In this document: positions 16,347 to 24,529 of the stretch, in pieces
Layout of the letters: each line of letters starts with the position of its first letter
Position numbering within the stretch: position 1 is the first letter of the stretch
Assembly (NCBI RefSeq): GCF_049800955.1
Contig: NZ_JBNAGA010000002.1
Coordinates: 372,001 to 436,000, forward strand
Source of the DNA: JAKVBH01 sp049800955
GTDB lineage: Bacteria > Pseudomonadota > Alphaproteobacteria > Rhodobacterales > Rhodobacteraceae
Direction of reading: 5' to 3'
DNA: 64,000 nt
The notes under the pieces: model-generated
Seen by the model: the letters and a program-made list of their open reading frames with translations, nothing else
Told to the model about the DNA's origin: nothing
Databases searched by the model: none
Made by a program: the position numbers and the translations under genes

Positions 16347-16541
16347 ACTTTTTCCTTTAGTAAGGGCGCTTTTGCACCATCAGTTTTTTGCCTTTATGGG
16401 CTCGAAGCGTCTTTCTGACAGATACTGACCGCAATTGCGGCAGTGCCACTCCACTAAGAGTGCCCGGCAAAGATGTCCGGTATTCGCTAATAGTTCCCTA
16501 ACTTAGGATGGCATCAAACATCTGATTTTATTCAATTTCAA
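16347..16541 (-). promoter_or_regulatory. fliC promoter and leader region with CtrA-like box and palindrome
   Basis: This 195-base gap holds a 12-base perfect palindrome CCGCAATTGCGG (16429-16440), a small hairpin (CACTC/GAGTG near 16447-16462), and CTAA-N7-CTAA at 16487-16501, which reads TTAG-N7-TTAG on the fliC strand and is a two-mismatch relative of the CtrA site. If CtrA acts there, the transcript would have a leader of more than 100 bases containing the palindrome, a possible FlbT target. All functional readings are inference. Confidence 0.35.
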
Positions 16542-16901
16542 TCAAGCCCGGCGCTCGATCGATTGCTTTGTTTTTTCAATGGTTTGCCGTTGTCCATGCG
16601 CATCATAGGTGTCGAGCTGCTGCTTTACCTTTTTCATCGCCGCAATACGATCCGCAACATTTTGAATGCCTTTCAGCGCTTCATTAAGCAATTCTTGGTT
16701 GCGTAAGGCACTCGTACGCAAGGAGGAAAGCTCCTTTTGAACAGCTGGCCCTGCGGCTAACAACTCGTTAGAAAGACTCTCTTTTTCTGGCAACAGCTCC
16801 TCTATCTCCAGAAGCGCCCCGCGCAGCAACGCGTCGTGTTCCTTGTCAAGCATTTCCTCGACACGTGCCACCAACTCGCGATTGTCCGATACTTTCGTCA
16901 T
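16542..16901 (-). CDS. FlgN-like flagellar export chaperone
   Basis: A 119-residue, strongly helical, charged protein (coiled-coil pattern through LLRGALLEIEELLPEKESLS and LRTSALRNQELLNEALKGIQ). It resembles the FlgN family, which keeps hook-filament junction proteins FlgK and FlgL export-competent. It overlaps the flgJ-type gene by four bases. Assignment rests on helical character, size, the LRTSALRNQELLNEALKGI block and context, so it is less sure than its neighbours. Confidence 0.65.
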   Translation of the reverse strand: MTKVSDNRELVARVEEMLDKEHDALLRGALLEIEELLPEKESLSNELLAAGPAVQKELSSLRTSALRNQELLNEALKGIQNVADRIAAMKKVKQQLDTYDAHGQRQTIEKTKQSIERRA

Positions 16902-17173
16902 TTTTCGAGTTTTCCTTTCATTGAATGGAAGAATGCCTCTGCGAGACCAATACCGCCGGCTTGCACCATATTTTTCGCCTGCGCTTCACGCAAAAAAGAC
17001 GCAAACTGTTCCTCGCCCAACCCACCAGTGAAGTCACTGTTTCCAGTGCCTCCCAAGCCGGAGGATTTGAGCATTTCAGCCAGAAAACTTGCCTCAAGAT
17101 CTTGGGCGGCTTGCCAAATCCTACGATCACCTGGACTGACGCTCTGCGCGATAATCGGGTTAATCTTTTCCAT
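16898..17173 (-). CDS. flgJ: Rod-binding protein (FlgJ N-terminal domain type)
   Basis: A 91-residue protein matching only the rod-capping domain of FlgJ (WQAAQDLEASFLAEMLKSSG, GEEQFASFLREAQAKNMV, GGIGLAEAFFHSM). The muramidase domain of enterobacterial FlgJ is absent, as is normal in alphaproteobacteria, where a separate lytic enzyme is needed. The ATG at 17173 was preferred; upstream TTG at 17188 is possible. First gene of a two-gene unit with the FlgN-like gene, divergent from fliK. Confidence 0.85.
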   Translation of the reverse strand: MEKINPIIAQSVSPGDRRIWQAAQDLEASFLAEMLKSSGLGGTGNSDFTGGLGEEQFASFLREAQAKNMVQAGGIGLAEAFFHSMKGKLEK

Positions 17174-17222
17174 CCGGAGTAACTCCAATTTGAAGTGTTT
17201 CGTCGGTTATGCGCTGCTCAAG

Positions 17223-17239
17223 TTAAAAAAAAGGTAACC
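17223..17239. promoter_or_regulatory. CtrA-like box between divergent flgJ and fliK
   Basis: TTAA-N7-GTAACC at 17223-17239 has one mismatch to TTAA-N7-TTAAC. It is in the gap between flgJ-flgN (minus) and fliK-flgD (plus). If it is a promoter element for fliK it would support a start downstream of the most upstream ATG at 17245. Confidence 0.42.
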
Positions 17240-17283
17240 GTGTCATGTCATGGAGGAGCAGCGAAGAACTCGTGAGGCCATAC

Positions 17284-18915
17284 ATGACCATGAATTTTCT
17301 GAACGTAGAGGGCAGTACCAAAGCGCATGGCAAACATGCGTCTAGGGAAGTCTCGACTGACCCAGAGCAACTCGATGACGAAAATACTTTTTTTGCTTCC
17401 TTGGAATCCGAAGCAGGTCATTCGAAATACGAGGAGATGCTAAATCGTCGCAACAGCAACGAAGTGGTAGGTGTGGCATCTGGCGACGAAAGCCCAGATA
17501 CTGGTGTTCCAAAAAGCGCCCCAGGATTTCTTGCTCCACAAGATAGTGTTAATACGTTGAAAGACGTCGAGGGTAGTAAAAACGCCCCTGAACCGACTGA
17601 TGGCGAACCAACTTCCAAGAACGCAGACAATCAATTTGACACGGGAATAACAGTCGAATTCACTTCCAAGACATCAACCACGCTTGCTGAAACTATTATT
17701 TCAAATAAGACAGGCTTTTTGGCCCCCATAAAAGATTCCAGAGCTCAAGAGACAGGCCGTAATACAGCGACGTCATTTGATCCCGTTACTGCTGAAGGAA
17801 TACCGACTAAGAAAGCAGTGGATTCAGCGGGGTCAATTACTGTTCCTCAAGTTACAATTAACAAACAAAACCGTCAAAGCTTGGTTGAGCACGTACATCT
17901 GCATGCGTTCCCCAAGAACGTCATTCGGCAGTCCGAAGCGCTAGCAGGCGATATCGATGAAACGAAACCGAGTTTGGAGATGCGGGTTGCATCACGCGAA
18001 AATGCAAACTTGGCAGCATCACTCGGCCAAGCATTGAGCCAAAGTATTATTGGGAATTCGCAGCCAAAAACGGAACAGTCGACATTTTCGTCGAAAGCGC
18101 TTCTCAACAGCGATACCGTTCCAGACCGAATTCTGACCAACGCCGAACTTGGTAGTGTTGGTGCGCCGAAGAATCCAACCTTGACTACACTACCCACATT
18201 TGTTGAGCGCGATACCGCATCGGCGACGCATGACTTCAAACCAATTCGTGATCACGGGAATTTTGCAAGCAGATCATCAGATTATCCCGCGGCAAGCCCT
18301 CCACCTGTTCAATCGATTATTGGTGGCAACTCAAGCGTGCCAACTCAGGCACAAATGAACACCATGGCAGCAGATACAACAACAAGTGTTATGCTTGAAG
18401 TAGACGAAGCTGGGTATGACAAAATGAGCCTCAAGACAGACTTGCCTGTCACGAGCTCCAGTATCCAGCGGGTCGAGCTTCATTCAGCGCTTGCAGGGCC
18501 TTTACAGGGAACACCCAGGACCGAAGTACTCCGCTCTATTTTTGTTCAGATAGCGCAGAATGGGTCAATAGGATCATCAGACACGATCGAGGTCCGTTTG
18601 TCTCCCGAAGAATTGGGATTGGTCAAATACCGCATTTCCGCGACTGAGACGGGAACGATCATTGTCGTTTCGGCAGACCGCCCCGATACGCTTGATCTAC
18701 TCAGGCGCAACGCTGCCGATTTGATGGCAGAGTTTAATGCGATGGGACTGGATGCCTCTGATCTCAGCTTCCTCGACAGCGACGTTGACGGTGAAGACCA
18801 CGGATCGGGTCAAAAAGCCCAAAACAACCAAACGAAAGATGACGTGATGGAAGACGGCGCAGCCGTCATCTCTCAGTCGATTGTTGGAACAAGCGGCCTC
18901 GATATCAGGCTTTAG
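17284..18915 (+). CDS. fliK: Flagellar hook-length control protein FliK
   Basis: About 543 residues from the ATG at 17284. The C-terminal Flg_hook domain (roughly the last 130 residues) is clear: SDTIEVRLSPEELGLVKYRI, then IIVVSADRPDTLDLLRRNAADL. The rest is a long Ser/Thr/Asn-rich region of low conservation, as expected for the secreted molecular ruler. The frame opens at ATG 17245, but GAGG seven bases before 17284 and the CtrA-like box just upstream favour 17284 (17290 also possible). It is followed after nine bases by flgD. FliK switches export specificity from hook to filament. Confidence 0.88.
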   Translation: MTMNFLNVEGSTKAHGKHASREVSTDPEQLDDENTFFASLESEAGHSKYEEMLNRRNSNEVVGVASGDESPDTGVPKSAPGFLAPQDSVNTLKDVEGSKNAPEPTDGEPTSKNADNQFDTGITVEFTSKTSTTLAETIISNKTGFLAPIKDSRAQETGRNTATSFDPVTAEGIPTKKAVDSAGSITVPQVTINKQNRQSLVEHVHLHAFPKNVIRQSEALAGDIDETKPSLEMRVASRENANLAASLGQALSQSIIGNSQPKTEQSTFSSKALLNSDTVPDRILTNAELGSVGAPKNPTLTTLPTFVERDTASATHDFKPIRDHGNFASRSSDYPAASPPPVQSIIGGNSSVPTQAQMNTMAADTTTSVMLEVDEAGYDKMSLKTDLPVTSSSIQRVELHSALAGPLQGTPRTEVLRSIFVQIAQNGSIGSSDTIEVRLSPEELGLVKYRISATETGTIIVVSADRPDTLDLLRRNAADLMAEFNAMGLDASDLSFLDSDVDGEDHGSGQKAQNNQTKDDVMEDGAAVISQSIVGTSGLDIRL

Positions 18916-18924
18916 GAGATAGTG

Positions 18925-19581
18925 ATGGACATTCAAGCAGCCAGCCAAGCCGTGGCATCGCAAAACAGCGCAAAAGCGGGCGAAACGCGCACGAAGTTAA
19001 CGTCGGACTATGAAATGTTTCTCAAAATGCTGACGACACAAATGACGAACCAAGACCCACTAAACCCTGTCGATTCCTCGGATTACGCTGTTCAGTTGGC
19101 GACCTTCTCATCGGTTGAACAACAGGTTTTGACCAACGAACTTTTATCGGACCTAACCGCGCGGTTTAACTCAGCAGGCTTGTCGGACCTGGGAAACTGG
19201 ATTGGTCGAGAAGTAAAATCGGATGCTCCCGCATATTTTTCTGGCCAGCCGATAACCATTGCTCCGACGAGCCGACCCGATGCTGACACATCAAAGCTCA
19301 TTGTGCGGGATCAAAATGGAGCAAATGTGCAAGAACTTGCACTCGGAGCTAATCCGGGGCTGCTTGAATGGGCCGGTGTAAGCGCTGACGGGTCCCCTCT
19401 TCCGTTTGGCCAATACACATTCCACGTCGCACACTTTCAAGGCGAAGAGCTTGTCTCTGAAGAGGCTATTGGAAGCTACGCGAGGGTCATGGAAGCCAGA
19501 ACAGAAGCTGACGGCACACAACTCGTCCTGCCCGGCAATGTCCTTGTGTCACCAGATAGCATTACTGCCATTCGGTCGTGA
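18925..19581 (+). CDS. flgD: Flagellar hook capping protein FlgD
   Basis: A 218-residue hook scaffolding protein. The N-terminal block FLKMLTTQMTNQDPLNPVDSS followed by YAVQLATFSSVEQQ is the FlgD signature. The C-terminal half has the FlgD Ig-like and tudor-like regions. GGAG at 18915-18918 is six bases before ATG 18925, which was preferred to the GTG at 18922. Operon with fliK. Its client flgE is at 35.6-37.0 kb in the second flagellar block. Confidence 0.93.
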   Translation: MDIQAASQAVASQNSAKAGETRTKLTSDYEMFLKMLTTQMTNQDPLNPVDSSDYAVQLATFSSVEQQVLTNELLSDLTARFNSAGLSDLGNWIGREVKSDAPAYFSGQPITIAPTSRPDADTSKLIVRDQNGANVQELALGANPGLLEWAGVSADGSPLPFGQYTFHVAHFQGEELVSEEAIGSYARVMEARTEADGTQLVLPGNVLVSPDSITAIRS

Positions 19582-19668
19582 TGACCAAACGGCCCTGAGA
19601 CCAATGGCAATATTTCCGATACAAAATACGCGCGCTCATTGAGTGAAATACAAGGTGCGCGTGATTTT

Positions 19669-21201
19669 CTAGGAAAAAGCCATCAGCAGCAACAAGACAC
19701 TGACACCACCTGCTAAAGCCGCCGCTGCCAATGCGCCTAGCGGCGGCTTGGTAGCCTGGTTGGATCGATCATCATGTTCTGCCTGAGCAATCAGTGCCTT
19801 TTCTACCAGCCGCGGCAGCCGCGGCCCGAAACGCGCCATGACTTGAGCCGTCTTTGCAAGGTCAGACAATAGAGCCTGTGGTCCAACGCTGCGGCGAATG
19901 TAGTCTTCAACAATAGGTTGGGCGACCTCCCAAATGTTCATGTAAGGGTTCATGGACCGTGAAACCCCTTCAACAACAACCATCGTTCGTTGCAACAAAA
20001 TGAGCTCAGTACGTGTTTCCATCCCAAACCGCTCAGTCACCTCAAAGAGGTAGCTCAACAGCCGCGCCATGGAAATGCGCGTCGCATCCATACCGAAGAT
20101 GGGTTCGCCGACGGCCCGCAAAGCCCGTGCAAACTCCTCAACATCTCGGTCAGCCGGGACATACCCCGCCTCAAAGTGCACCTCGGCGACACGCTTGTAA
20201 TCACGCCGAATGAATCCGAAGAGGATTTCGGCGTAGACGCGTCTCGTGTACTCGTCGATGTAGCCCATGATGCCAAAATCATACGCGATAATGTCGCCAT
20301 TCGTGGACACCTTGAGATTGCCTTGGTGCATATCTGCGTGAAAGAAGCCGTCCCTCAAAGCGTGCTTCAGAAAGAGTTGGAGAACACGCTTCGAGAGTTC
20401 GACGCGATCCAAACCAGCGGCATCGATAGCATCATTATCCCCAAACGGAATACCTTCCGCCCATCCAAGCGTCATGACGCGTTTTCCGGACAGGTTCCAC
20501 TTAACCTGGGGGAGCTGGAACCCTTCGTCATTCGCCGTATTCGCCGCAAATTCGGAAGCGGCCGCACTTTCGAGCCGCAGGTCAAGCTCTCCCATCACAA
20601 CGCCTTCAAAATGCGTGATGACGTCAATCGGCCGCAGGCGTCGTGCGGAGGGCGCCAACAGCTCGATCATGCGCGCAGCAAGGTAGAACGCGTCGATGTC
20701 TTTTCGAAAAGCGCGCTCGATACCCGGGCGCAAAACCTTCACAGCCACAGTTTCGCCAGTGTCTGACAGCCTCGCCTTATGAACTTGAGCAATCGACGCG
20801 GCAGCCACCGGTTCGCTGAATTCCGAAAACAAACCTTCGACTGATATGCCCAGATCGGTTTCGATGCTCTTCTTGGCAACATCGAGAGAAAAGGGCGGCA
20901 GCTTGTCTTGAAGCACGCGGAGCTGGACGGCCAATTCATCACCGACCACGTCCGGGCGCGTCGACAGAACCTGTCCAAACTTAATGTAGGCGGGGCCCAA
21001 AGCGGTTAACGCGCGGGTCGCTGGCGGCATGGACGTATCACCTTTGTAACCCAGCCACTGGAACGGCCAACCCAAGATCTTGGCCACCACGCGCAACGCC
21101 GGTGGCGCTTGAAACGCATCCAGCACCACGTTCATCGCGCCCGTGCGCTCCAAGGTTGCGCCGGTTCGGATCAGGCGCAGAATGTTGTGGGGGCCACGCA
21201 T
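19669..21201 (-). CDS. ubiB: UbiB protein kinase-like factor for ubiquinone synthesis
   Basis: A 510-residue atypical kinase (ABC1/ADCK family) required for ubiquinone biosynthesis. The family-specific KxGQ motif is present in YIKFGQVLSTRPDVV, followed by the ATP-binding Ala-rich loop (ASIAQVHKA), the catalytic HADMHQGN and the DFG loop (AYDFGIMG). Two C-terminal hydrophobic stretches anchor it in the membrane (ALAAAALAGGVSVLLLLMAF). Start 21201 was chosen since it begins MRGPHNILRLIRTG, as in relatives. Follows ubiE after four bases; both serve the same pathway. Confidence 0.94.
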   Translation of the reverse strand: MRGPHNILRLIRTGATLERTGAMNVVLDAFQAPPALRVVAKILGWPFQWLGYKGDTSMPPATRALTALGPAYIKFGQVLSTRPDVVGDELAVQLRVLQDKLPPFSLDVAKKSIETDLGISVEGLFSEFSEPVAAASIAQVHKARLSDTGETVAVKVLRPGIERAFRKDIDAFYLAARMIELLAPSARRLRPIDVITHFEGVVMGELDLRLESAAASEFAANTANDEGFQLPQVKWNLSGKRVMTLGWAEGIPFGDNDAIDAAGLDRVELSKRVLQLFLKHALRDGFFHADMHQGNLKVSTNGDIIAYDFGIMGYIDEYTRRVYAEILFGFIRRDYKRVAEVHFEAGYVPADRDVEEFARALRAVGEPIFGMDATRISMARLLSYLFEVTERFGMETRTELILLQRTMVVVEGVSRSMNPYMNIWEVAQPIVEDYIRRSVGPQALLSDLAKTAQVMARFGPRLPRLVEKALIAQAEHDDRSNQATKPPLGALAAAALAGGVSVLLLLMAFS

Positions 21202-21205
21202 CTGA

Positions 21206-21958
21206 TCAAATCTTCCAAGCTGAGTGCAGGCACGCGACACCCATCGTGAGATTGCGATACTTCGCTTGTGCGAAGCCTGCTGCTTTTATCATCGAAAGGA
21301 AGGTTTCCTGATCCGGGAATTTGCGGATCGATTCGACGAGATATTGATAACTGTCGCGATCATTGGCAATCATCCGACCCATCTCTGGGATGACGTTGAA
21401 TGAGTAGCGATCATACGCCCATTGCATGGCCGGATTGGGGATCTGGCTGAATTCCAGGATCATCAAACGCCCGCCAGGACGAAGAACGCGAAAGGCCTCT
21501 CCGAGCGCATCTTGCGGGCGCGTGACATTCCGGATGCCGAAGCTGATCGTGTAGACATCAAAGCTATTGTCATCAAACGGGAGCGCCATTGCGTCGCCAA
21601 CAACCCAGCTGAGTTGATCCGTCAGGGTTTCGGCTTCCGCGCGCTTGCGACCCTCAACCAACATGGGCTCTGTCAAATCAAGCACCGTCGCATGGCCATA
21701 GCCCGCGCGTTTGAGAAATCTGAAAGACACATCACCCGTGCCACCGGCAACATCGAGAAGACGCTGGCCGGGACGCGGGGCCAGCCAATCCATCATTGCA
21801 TCTTTCCAAACGCGATGAATGCCCATGGACATGACATCGTTCATCACATCGTAGCGCGATGCCACGGAATTGAAGACACCCTGCACCCGTCCGGCCTTTT
21901 CCATCTCCGGAACCGTTTCAAACCCGAAATGCGTTGTTTTTTCCGTGTCTTGCGTCAT
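21206..21958 (-). CDS. ubiE: Demethylubiquinone/demethylmenaquinone C-methyltransferase UbiE
   Basis: A 250-residue class I SAM methyltransferase that adds the C-methyl group in ubiquinone synthesis. The SAM-binding motif is RLLDVAGGTGDVSFRFL. UbiE signatures include VFNSVASRYDVMNDVMSMGIHR (split), ISFGIRNVT and VLRPGGRLMILEFS. It is the first gene of ubiE-ubiB, divergent from mutM with 79 bases between. This ubiE-ubiB-mutM arrangement is widely conserved in alphaproteobacteria close to dnaA. Confidence 0.96.
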   Translation of the reverse strand: MTQDTEKTTHFGFETVPEMEKAGRVQGVFNSVASRYDVMNDVMSMGIHRVWKDAMMDWLAPRPGQRLLDVAGGTGDVSFRFLKRAGYGHATVLDLTEPMLVEGRKRAEAETLTDQLSWVVGDAMALPFDDNSFDVYTISFGIRNVTRPQDALGEAFRVLRPGGRLMILEFSQIPNPAMQWAYDRYSFNVIPEMGRMIANDRDSYQYLVESIRKFPDQETFLSMIKAAGFAQAKYRNLTMGVACLHSAWKI

Positions 21959-22037
21959 CAGCCTTGTCGTCCTTTCGCTTCACCCTTTCTTATAGGGCGG
22001 CGAGCCCGCGATACAATGCGGCATCAAGGAGAAGCCC

Positions 22038-22889
22038 GTGCCAGAACTTCCCGAAGTCGAAACAGTGCGTCGCGGCATGTCGCCTGCCATGGTGGGGGCC
22101 AAAATCGAAAGAGCCGACATCAATCGGCCTGACTTGAGATGGCCCTTTCCACCCAAAATGGCAGAACGGCTTCAGGGTCAAGTCGTGATGCAACTCCGGC
22201 GCAGATCCAAATATCTGCTCGCGGATTTGTCCAGCGGGGAGAGCCTTCTGATTCATCTTGGTATGTCTGGACGGATCCTCATCACAGGGACCCAGGTGGG
22301 AAGCTTTGTCAAAGAGCATGCAGCTCCCGAGAAACACGACCATGTCATTTTACAAATGGACAACGGCGCGCGCATCACATTCAACGACCCTCGGCGTTTC
22401 GGCGCCATGGACCTGCTGCCTACAGCACAGGAAGAAACACACTTTCTGCTCAGGTCTTTAGGCCCGGAGCCACTCGGAAATGCGTTTCACGAGGACTATA
22501 TGGCCCGGGCGCTGGAAGGGCGAAGTACGCCCATGAAATCTGCGCTCCTTGATCAAAGGATCGTGGCCGGTCTTGGCAACATCTACGTCTGTGAAACGCT
22601 GTTTCGAGCCGGAATTTCCCCCAAGCGAAAAGCGCGCAACGTCTCCAGAAAACGTGCGGGGCAGCTCGTTCCGATCATCCGGGATGTTCTGGGTGAGGCG
22701 ATTGAAGCGGGGGGGTCCTCGCTTCGGGATTTTCGGCAAGCTGATGGAGAACTGGGGTATTTTCAACACAGTTTCGATGTCTATGGGCGCGAAGGCGAAC
22801 CCTGTCGAAATGCTGGCTGTGACACACTTATTCGGCGGATTGTCCAATCCGGGCGGTCGAGTTTCTTTTGCCCGAAATGTCAAAGGTAG
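22038..22889 (+). CDS. mutM: Formamidopyrimidine-DNA glycosylase
   Basis: A 283-residue bifunctional glycosylase/AP lyase excising 8-oxoguanine. After the GTG start the mature N-terminus is PELPEVETVRRGM, with the catalytic Pro and Glu. The beta-delta elimination Lys lies in RRSKYLLADL. The C-terminal zinc finger has CRNAGC and FFCPKC with the intercalating GRSSF. GAGAAGCCC precedes the start. Length is normal. Confidence 0.96.
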   Translation: MPELPEVETVRRGMSPAMVGAKIERADINRPDLRWPFPPKMAERLQGQVVMQLRRRSKYLLADLSSGESLLIHLGMSGRILITGTQVGSFVKEHAAPEKHDHVILQMDNGARITFNDPRRFGAMDLLPTAQEETHFLLRSLGPEPLGNAFHEDYMARALEGRSTPMKSALLDQRIVAGLGNIYVCETLFRAGISPKRKARNVSRKRAGQLVPIIRDVLGEAIEAGGSSLRDFRQADGELGYFQHSFDVYGREGEPCRNAGCDTLIRRIVQSGRSSFFCPKCQR

Positions 22890-22951
22890 TTGATTGCCCC
22901 ACCCCAAATGCTAAGCAATAAGGCCGAGAGACCAGCGGGAGCGCCTATCAG

Positions 22952-23728
22952 ATGGCCTATGAAACGATCATCGTCGACGTCGATGACCACGTCGCCACGA
23001 TCACCTTGAACAGACCAGATGCGCTCAATGCGCTCAACTCGCAGCTGTTGGGCGAACTGGCCCATGCGCTGGATGACGCCGGAGAGAACCAAAAGGTCCG
23101 ATGCATCGTTCTGACCGGCTCTGCGAAAGCCTTCGCCGCAGGGGCGGATATCAAGGAGATGTCTGAAAAGAGCTTTGTCGAAGCGTTTCGATCAGATCTG
23201 TTTTCGGCTGAGCATGAAGCCGTGATGCGCGTGCGAAAGCCCGTTATCGCGGCAGTGTCCGGATATGCGCTTGGGGGTGGCTGTGAGTTGGCTATGATGT
23301 GCGATTTCATCATTGCGTCGGACACAGCAAAATTTGGCCAGCCAGAAATCAATCTCGGCGTCGTCGCCGGGATCGGCGGCACACAAAGGCTGACGCGTCT
23401 GGTCGGCAAAGCCAAATCGATGGACATGCACCTGACGGGCCGTTTCATGGACGCGGAGGAAGCGGAACGCGCAGGGTTGGTGAGCAGGATCGTGCCGGCC
23501 AAGAAACTTCTGGAAGAAGCCCATAGTGCTGCGAAAAAGATCGCCGAAAAATCCATGGTCACCACGATGGCTGTGAAAGAAGCCGTGAATCGCGCGGAAG
23601 AAACCACGTTGCGCGAAGGCATCCTCTTTGAGAAACGCCTGTTCCACGCGATGTTTGCGACGGAAGATCAAAGTGAAGGCATGTCTGCGTTTCTGGAGAA
23701 ACGCGAAGCGCAGTTCCGGGATCGCTAA
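22952..23728 (+). CDS. Enoyl-CoA hydratase/isomerase family protein (FadB-type crotonase)
   Basis: A 258-residue crotonase. The first oxyanion-hole segment is AFAAGADIKEM and the second is ALGGGCELAMMCDF. The catalytic Glu residues are seen in CELAMM and FGQPEINLGVVAG, as in classical short-chain enoyl-CoA hydratases, which hydrate trans-2-enoyl-CoA in beta-oxidation. It sits between mutM and rpsT, a common place in Rhodobacteraceae. The exact substrate cannot be set from sequence. Confidence 0.9.
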   Translation: MAYETIIVDVDDHVATITLNRPDALNALNSQLLGELAHALDDAGENQKVRCIVLTGSAKAFAAGADIKEMSEKSFVEAFRSDLFSAEHEAVMRVRKPVIAAVSGYALGGGCELAMMCDFIIASDTAKFGQPEINLGVVAGIGGTQRLTRLVGKAKSMDMHLTGRFMDAEEAERAGLVSRIVPAKKLLEEAHSAAKKIAEKSMVTTMAVKEAVNRAEETTLREGILFEKRLFHAMFATEDQSEGMSAFLEKREAQFRDR

Positions 23729-23869
23729 TGGCTTGCATTCTTGCGCCGAATCCGTAAGTAAGCCCCATCACATGCGCGTGCAGCCCGCTTTGGCTTGATC
23801 TTTTCGAGACCTGAATTTGCAGGGCTTCGTCACGCAATTTTTGAGTAGACATGAAAAGGTCAAACGCAC

Positions 23870-24133
23870 ATGGCAAATTCGCCCCAAGCTAAGAAGCGCG
23901 CTCGTCAGAACGAGAAGCGTTTTGCGGTCAACAAAGCCCGCCGGTCACGAATCCGGACATACCTTCGCAAAGTCGAAGAAGCGATCGCTTCGGGCGACAA
24001 AGACGCAGCCGTCGCTGCTTTGCGCGCGGCGCAGCCCGAGCTTATGCGCGGTGTGACAAAGGGTGTTTTCCACAAGAATACTGCCTCGCGAAAAATGTCG
24101 CGTCTTGCATCACGCGTCAAAGCGCTGAGCTGA
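23870..24133 (+). CDS. rpsT: 30S ribosomal protein S20
   Basis: An 87-residue basic protein with the S20 signature (SPQAKKRARQNEKRFAVNKA, RSRIRTYLRKVEEAI, GVTKGVFHKNTASRKMSRL). Binds 16S rRNA. Standing as a single gene between the enoyl-CoA hydratase and dnaA is typical for alphaproteobacteria. A strong rho-independent terminator follows. Confidence 0.97.
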   Translation: MANSPQAKKRARQNEKRFAVNKARRSRIRTYLRKVEEAIASGDKDAAVAALRAAQPELMRGVTKGVFHKNTASRKMSRLASRVKALS

Positions 24134-24158
24134 TTCAGCAACAATCGTTGGTGTTTGA

Positions 24159-24190
24159 AAGGCGCTCTTTTCGGAGCGCCTTTTTTGTTT
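24159..24190 (+). terminator. Rho-independent terminator of rpsT
   Basis: AAGGCGCTC (24159-24167) pairs with GAGCGCCTT (24174-24182) around a six-base loop, and six T residues begin at 24181. It lies 26 bases after the rpsT stop. This is the clearest intrinsic terminator in the window. Confidence 0.93.
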
Positions 24191-24529
24191 TCGTGCAGTT
24201 TGGCTGGGTTACGAGATTCTTTTCCGACTTGGCGTGAGTCAAGCGCTAAGAGTTGTTGAAGGGCCCGCGTCGCTCTTGGTAACTTCCTTCCAGCGAGTCA
24301 CATCGCCATGGGGGGACAGGAGTAGCTCAATCTCTCGGCAACAGAGGGAACTGTGCGAGGCGTTTGTCTTGCTCTGCAGCAGGTACGACCAGTCCAATAA
24401 ATGTTGGTGCATGCACCGAACAATACAACTCCTTGGCATCTGCCATCTGCGGCAGGTGAACGATGTCGTTTGCTTTGAGGTCAGGCGCGGTGGGGCGTCG
24501 TGGCTGGGACAACTGCATTGCGGGGTAAA
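24191..24529 (+). promoter_or_regulatory. dnaA upstream region (no gene seen)
   Basis: About 340 bases between the rpsT terminator and dnaA without a convincing gene. No DnaA box (TTATNCACA) or AT-rich stretch is visible, so this is not an obvious origin. A 12-base perfect palindrome GGTGCATGCACC is at 24406-24417 and a short inverted repeat CTGCC/GGCAG at 24440-24455. The region presumably holds the dnaA promoter and leader; which sites regulate is not clear. Confidence 0.5.

Noticed and set aside
16347..16541. Sigma54-like promoter for fliC (TGGCAC followed by TTGC)
   Set aside because: The spacing between the GG and GC elements is 13 bases instead of the required 10, so it does not fit a sigma54 promoter.
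24191..24529. Origin of replication next to dnaA
   Set aside because: No DnaA boxes and no AT-rich unwinding stretch; the maf-rho gap is a far better candidate.
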